Shown here: positions 59,101-64,000 of the stretch, piece by piece
Position numbering within the stretch: the first letter of the stretch is position 1
How the letters are laid out: every line of letters starts with the position of its first letter
From: Endocalyx cinctus
Taxonomy: Eukaryota > Ascomycota > Sordariomycetes > Amphisphaeriales > Apiosporaceae
Assembly (NCBI GenBank): GCA_001600455.1
Contig: BCKC01000015.1
Coordinates: forward strand, 124,001 to 188,000
DNA: 64,000 nucleotides
Reading direction: 5' to 3'
Made by a program: the position numbers and the translations under genes
Notes under the pieces: generated by a model
The model's database searches: none
What the model was told of the DNA's origin: nothing
Seen by the model: the letters and a program-made list of their open reading frames with translations, nothing else

Positions 59101-60842
59101 CTGGAAGAATTCGAGGCCAAGCTAATCGAAGCGAATACGAAGAATGAGCGCCTCTCGATTCAGCAAGAGAATAGCCAAGGCGAAATCGCGTTTCTACGCG
59201 AGGAGCAAGAAGCGGATAAGATTCGTATCGGGGATCTGGAAGCCTTCCTGGCCAACGTCGAGCAGAGCCTCAAGGACGAACGCGATCGTGCTAAGGAACT
59301 CGAGCAGCGTCTCGCCACGGAGAGGAAGCAGCGCGAACTAGTCGCCAGCAAAGAGAAGGAAGAAGTACAGCAATTCCTAAACGAGCTCAACCGCGAAGCA
59401 TCGGCAGCCAAAGACGAGGCTAGAAGATTACGCAAGAATCTCACCAGCCGAGAAGTCGAGGCGACCGAGTGGAAGGAGAGGCTTATGGAGTTGGAAAACA
59501 ATTTAAGAGAGGCGTTGGGAGACTTGAACGGCACGAGGTCGAGTCTGCTCAAGGTAAGTAATTTTCTCACCGTTTCAAATTTAGTAACGGAGAAAATAAT
59601 ATCTAACTATAATTCACCTAAAAGTCAATTGCCAAACTCCAACGAGAGCTTGAGAACACGGTTCGCGAACTCGACGCAACCAAGAACTCGATGCTTGAGA
59701 AAGATCATATTATCAAGCAGCGCGATGCTCTACTCGAGTCTCACGGTCTCGAGTCCAAGAGACTCGCCGAGATGCTCGACAAGGAACGACAGGCTCACCG
59801 TAACACGAAGAACCAGTTCGAGACATTCCAGCGCACGCATCAACACGTCTCTCGGACCGTTAACAGCCAGGATTCGCGCATCCTAGACCTCGAGACCGGT
59901 CGCGCGATGGACAAGAAAAAGATATTCCAGCTTGAAACGACGTTTAAGGAACAGATGAATGAGCGAAACAATCTTCTACTAGTCTTGTGGACGCGACTCT
60001 CGGGCCTATGCGGAAACGATTGGGCCCACGACAATAGCCTGATTAACGGTCGGGCCTTGCCATCTATGGAGTCCATATCTACTATGCTGCCAGGTTTCAG
60101 TAAGAACCTCCTAGCGGCCGTCAAGATGATTGAGACCATGATGAGTAATTTCCAATCACGCATTAAGGGTGTAGAAAGAGATCTCTGGAAAGAATATCAA
60201 TCGCTCGAGGCGGCGCTCGGGGTCCGGAGCAAGAAGTTGGACCGTCTCGAAACGATGGTGAGGTCGGGCGTAGCATCCGGGAGCTTTGACGCTCAGAACA
60301 AGCTGTCTCAATTAGAGACGGCCTATCGAGCGCTGAAGATCGAGATGGCGACACTGCAGCGGGCCAACGACGCGCGCTCTCGCAGCGCCGGGTATTACGA
60401 GAGAACAAACTCGCAGCAAAAGAATGACTCGCGCGAAGACTTGATCGACGGTAGCCCGGCGCCGGCGGTACCGACAGGACCGATTCGGAGAGACTCGAAG
60501 ATTCCTCTTCGCGGCAGGACTACGCAGCTCGAGGCGACGACAACGACTACGAGCAGGAGCAGGACTAGTAGTATGACGCACGGATCCTCGTCGCAGCACG
60601 GGGGAGGAGCCGAACTCGAACGCTCGGGCACATCTTCGGGCAGAGGGAAGGGTGAGGACGATAACCGCTGGATGTTCAGACTCCGGGAGCTAGAATACAA
60701 GCTGAAGCAAGAACGTGAGGCACGCAATATGGACCGGGCGGCGGCTCGGCAGAGGATACAAGATTCGGAACGACAAAATAGCGAGCTCACGGCCGAGTTA
60801 GTGAGAACCAAGAGGAAAGGGGCATCTGCAGGCGCGGACTAG
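56131..60842 (+). CDS. ApsB/Mto1-like microtubule-organising coiled-coil protein
   Basis: Two exons (56131-59553, 59625-60842) with a 71-base intron in phase 0 give 1546 residues. Residues 1-470 are Ser/Thr/Pro-rich and disordered. Near 475-545 is a centrosomin motif 1 (CM1) block: LTLKEQSSTIERLSKENFDL, then LKVMFLSDRLDKL. In Mto1 and ApsB this block binds and activates the gamma-tubulin complex. A long alpha-helical coiled coil rich in Glu, Arg and Leu follows to about 1380. The C-terminus is Ser/Thr-rich with a final helical stretch (WMFRLRELEYKLKQERE). ApsB in Aspergillus works at spindle pole bodies and septal microtubule-organising centres and affects nuclear migration. Assignment to ApsB/Mto1 rather than Pcp1 rests on the CM1 block and overall layout. 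Confidence 0.85.
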
Positions 60843-62596
60843 AAAGACTCGTCTGACACTGACCAGGGGTGGTTCATGAGAGATGGACTAGCAGATACTT
60901 GGAAGTGGATTGATAAGTTAAAATGAGTTTTTTGTTTGGTTTTTTTTTTGTCTTTGTGTGTCTGATTTTCCCTCCCTTGTATTAACTACATGTTATATAC
61001 ACTTTGCTCTTGTTTGTTCGCGTGTGACAATATTGGCGAAAAAAATAAAAATAAAAAAGGGGGAGAGGAGTTTAGTCTACGGTCGGTTTATGTATACTTT
61101 TTATGAATAACGATGGACAGAAACAGATCAAGAATATCTGATGTAAGTTTCAAATTTGGGAGAAGAGGAGTTTTTTTTTTCTTTCTTCATTTGAGAGAAT
61201 CCAAACGCGCACGAAGGAGTAATTAGGAGTTTGATGGTTTATTAATATTTGGGAGGCACCCGTGTTATATTGTTACAAGTTACCATATTATGAATAGCGA
61301 TTATTTGTCTATTTTATATTCTCGTGGGCTTAATATTGACTGAGTTTCTATCTCTTTAGCTGTGAAAGAAAACAATGCGGTGTCGAAGTGCTTAAGCATA
61401 TACATACATGCTTAGTATGTACTCATGTTGTATAATGGGATATCTATCTGGTCCGTTCTCACCATCAGAATATATCACGCAGATAATGAGTAATTACGGC
61501 TTAAGTATAAAGATGAGCGTATGTATATCCTTATACGGCATGAAATGGAACGGCGAAATGGTTCGCATCCTATCTATCTATCACCTTTTTCACCTTTTGG
61601 CCCCCAACATACACCGTCAGGTGGAGAAGCCTACATCCAAAGAAGATCCAATCAACCTGTCTTACTGTCAGAGTCAACCAACCAACCAGCCAAGCTCCAC
61701 TTGTGAGGCGTATCGGTGTGCCTATTTCAGCTGTCGACTCATATAGCTAGCTGCCTTGTCGCCTACTTTTTTGGAGAGAAAAAAAAAAGAATCTCTTCTT
61801 ATCCCTCTATTCATTGATATATGATATTCTAGATGGAAGAAAAAGAATGAATACCTAATTAGTAGGTAGTATGAATAGTAGGTAGATAGGTTGATAAGTA
61901 TTGGTATATATGAGTTAGAAAGGAGAATAGACATATATATACATACACCTGATTCTTATAAGGAGGCCTCTTCCCCACGTCGACAGGTATAGAGAGAAGA
62001 GAAGGATTCCAGGATAGCTTAGCACAGCCGCTCTTCCTTTTCTCCTTCTTACCTACCTATTTACGTTATCCTGCGTCTTTCACCTCTCACTGAGAACTTA
62101 ATTGTTATTTTTCCAAATCCCAATCACCTTTCAATACCTCCTTTTACAGCTTATACATATACCCTTTTGTGCCATTTTCTTTAATCTTAACTCAACTTCT
62201 CACTCTTACAGTGAATACACGTCAGATTTATATACGCTCCTCCACATACATACTCCATTCTTTGCATTCTTTTATGGGGTTGGCTTGTAAAGCGGACCTC
62301 ACCTTGAAGCTCATCAGGCTTAACGAAATGGTCTAAAGTATCCTTGTACTTGTCTGCTTTTGGTCGATCTCGTCTTCTGTTGTTTTCGAGCAGGCGTGTT
62401 TCTATTTTATTTTGATTTTCTTTTTTACCCTTTCGTCCCTTCCCATACGGTAACACGCAAAAGAGAAGAAAACAAAAAGTTCACATTCTCTATCTTGTAA
62501 CCTCTCGATGCAATGATCTATATAAGATCTCCCTAAGAAAAATTACGCAAAACCAGAGAGCCGTCTCAGTCAGGAAACCTTTGTTCACCACAAACC
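60843..62596. other. Intergenic region with poly-T and pyrimidine-rich leader
   Basis: The ApsB-like 3' end, then T runs (60928-60949), AT-rich spacer, and a CT-rich leader (62025-62100) of the zinc-finger gene. A TATA-like TATATAAG lies about 75 bases before its ATG. Open frames at 61408-61746 and 62102-62290 are not supported. Confidence 0.5.
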
Positions 62597-64000
62597 ATGC
62601 ATCCAGAATTCCCCACTACCACCCCACCTTCCCGTTTATACGGCGGCACTAATTTTGAAGTGTACGGGACCGGAAGCGGCATGTTAGCCGGCAAGCAAAA
62701 CCATCCGGAAGGGGAAGGAGGGGCCCGGGGAAGGCGGCAGCACGTTAGCTCCTGCCCCGCCACATACGCCGACTCCGTAACGACATCTCCCCCACCTTCC
62801 ACGCACCGGAGACAGGGTGATGCAAGACCAATTCCCTCCTCCTCCTCTTCTTCCTCTTCTTTAGATAATCAGGTCCACGGAAATTTTAGGCATGCCCAAG
62901 CTTTCGAGGAAGGAGGTCATCGCCATCACCATTCTATCCCGACCGACCGATATTTTCAAGCGTACCGCGACGACGATAACAACATGGCGCGCCAGAGCGC
63001 CTATTACCCCATCAATTCGGATTTCCTCTTCCACCACGGCTCATCCGCCACAGTAAGCAACCCCTGGGCACACACCATGCCGATCAACCTCGGATTAGGG
63101 AGCGCGAACGATCTAGAGCTGGATCTGAACGACGACGTCACTATGATTAGCGAAACCCCTTCGACCAACATGATGGTGGCCACCGGGTTGCAGTTTAACA
63201 AGTGCCTGCCCCCGGAGATGGCGGTATCGAATCTTTCGTCTTATTACGGGGGCATCGGGATCGAGGGGAGGCGGGGGGGTATGATGGATTTCACGAGCCC
63301 GCCCCCGCCTCCGAGCAACCCGAGCTCGTGCTCTGTCATCACCACCGCGCTCGACTCGCCGCCTTCCACCGCCACCGTATCGCGCACGTCGTCCGTCAGT
63401 TACGGGAGCTCCTCGAACGCGACGCTGTCGCCGATCCAGACCGACTTCGCGTCCATGTCGAACCACGGCAACGGCAATAGCCAGCACAGCTGCTGCGGAA
63501 GCGCCGGCGGCAACGCCGTCTTCCCGCATTCTCGCGGACCGAGCCCTCTACGCAACGTCGTGCAACCATCGTCGTCATCGTCATCATCGTCATCGCCGCT
63601 ACTAGAAGGAGCGGACTCGGCCGAGTCATCGTCGTCGTTCGTCTGTGCCGTACCCCGCTGTCTAGCTAAATTCGTCCGCGAACCGGACCTCGAGACGCAC
63701 GCGCGCAACGCGCACGCGCACGTCTGCCTCTGGGGGGACGACGGCCCGTGCGACAGCGGCGGGTTCGCGACGAGGGAGGAGCTCAACTGGCACGTCAAGA
63801 GCGAGCACCTCCTCGAGTGCCCCGTGCGGGGCTGCACCGAGACGGGCGGGTTCCGGAATCGCGAGCTGGTCGATTGCCACTTGCGATGGGTCCACGGAGC
63901 GGCGGCGGGCGAGAAGAATAAGGAAGAAGGGGGTGCGAAAAAAAGGGTGGTGGACGTGTGGAATACGTCGAGCAATTTGCTGGATCGCGCTACTTCGGTG
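62597..64000 (+). CDS. C2H2-type zinc-finger protein, truncated at the right edge
   Basis: One frame stays open for 468 codons to the window end, with no stop. The first 350 residues are low complexity: Ser, Pro and His runs (PSSSSSSSS, HRHHHS, SPPPPPSNPSS, and PSSSSSSSSSP near the end), typical of a fungal transcription-factor disordered region. Then come two or three zinc-finger-like units: CAVPRCLAKFVREPDLETHARNAH, CLWGDDGPCDSG... with WHVKSEH, and CPVRGCTETGGFRNRELVDCH. The Cys/His spacing fits degenerate C2H2 fingers of fungal regulators. It is probably nuclear and DNA-binding. The 3' part, including any further exons, lies outside the window. Confidence 0.8.
   Translation, partial: MHPEFPTTTPPSRLYGGTNFEVYGTGSGMLAGKQNHPEGEGGARGRRQHVSSCPATYADSVTTSPPPSTHRRQGDARPIPSSSSSSSSLDNQVHGNFRHAQAFEEGGHRHHHSIPTDRYFQAYRDDDNNMARQSAYYPINSDFLFHHGSSATVSNPWAHTMPINLGLGSANDLELDLNDDVTMISETPSTNMMVATGLQFNKCLPPEMAVSNLSSYYGGIGIEGRRGGMMDFTSPPPPPSNPSSCSVITTALDSPPSTATVSRTSSVSYGSSSNATLSPIQTDFASMSNHGNGNSQHSCCGSAGGNAVFPHSRGPSPLRNVVQPSSSSSSSSSPLLEGADSAESSSSFVCAVPRCLAKFVREPDLETHARNAHAHVCLWGDDGPCDSGGFATREELNWHVKSEHLLECPVRGCTETGGFRNRELVDCHLRWVHGAAAGEKNKEEGGAKKRVVDVWNTSSNLLDRATSV

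Noticed and set aside
1..64000. Transposon, CRISPR array or viral remnant
   Set aside because: No transposase, reverse transcriptase or integrase motif, long terminal repeat, or spaced-repeat array was seen; CRISPR is not expected in a fungus.

Overview
The window looks like nuclear DNA of a filamentous ascomycete (Pezizomycotina, probably Sordariomycetes). The genes are split by short introns with GTRNGT-like donors, internal CTAAC-like branch sites and YAG acceptors. The gene set is also typical: a Zn2Cys6 regulator, an ApsB/Mto1-type microtubule organiser, a NACHT/ankyrin NLR with an N-terminal hydrolase, GT90, and GPI-anchored and secreted small proteins. Intergenic DNA is AT-rich and full of homopolymers and short repeats. 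All assignments come from reading the sequence and remembered family features; no database search was possible. Exon joins were rebuilt by keeping the frame open across candidate introns.

Left part (1-11 kb). A sparse, secretome-like stretch: a secreted cysteine-containing protein (2409-3637, minus), a GPI-anchored surface protein (5215-6195, plus), a nucleotidyltransferase (NTase)-like protein with degenerate catalytic residues (6497-7336, minus), a divergently placed secreted NTase-like protein with intact catalytic Asp residues (8557-9549, plus), and a four-helix membrane protein of DUF1772 type (10501-10992, minus).

Middle-left (11-31 kb). A 1266-residue NLR (11425-15481), a PrpF-type isomerase (15918-17615), and a Zn2Cys6 transcription factor (18135-20791) divergent from a mitochondrial tricarboxylate-type carrier (21682-22797). 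These are followed by a Dal5-type MFS permease (23600-25348), a cytochrome P450 (26680-28384) and a mitochondrial Mtf1/rRNA-dimethylase-like protein (28753-30686).

Middle-right (31-50 kb). A GT90 glycosyltransferase (31580-33814) and a gene-poor 3.6 kb stretch come before a DUF1993 protein (37409-38061). Next is a possible catabolic cluster: a TIM-barrel dehydratase/isomerase (39372-40373) and an SDR (40751-41651) divergent from a quinate/sugar-type transporter (42287-44104). A three-exon 76-residue small protein (45288-45661) and a MARVEL-like four-helix protein (46103-46918) follow. At 47683-47702 there is a run of 20 N. Sequence on its two sides is duplicated, which reads as an unmerged contig overlap.

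Right part (50-64 kb). Arginase (49713-50906), 3 kb without a recognised gene, a small cysteine-rich secreted protein in three exons (53908-54518), an uncertain second signal-peptide ORF (54700-55002), the large coiled-coil ApsB/Mto1-like protein (56131-60842), and a C2H2-type zinc-finger protein running off the right edge (62597-64000).

Most promising observations: the secreted NTase and its degenerate divergent neighbour; the NLR; the cysteine-rich secreted gene with an ambiguous intron; the dehydratase-SDR-transporter group; and two strongly over-represented intergenic words, TACGGAGTA and the palindrome TACCTAGGTA.
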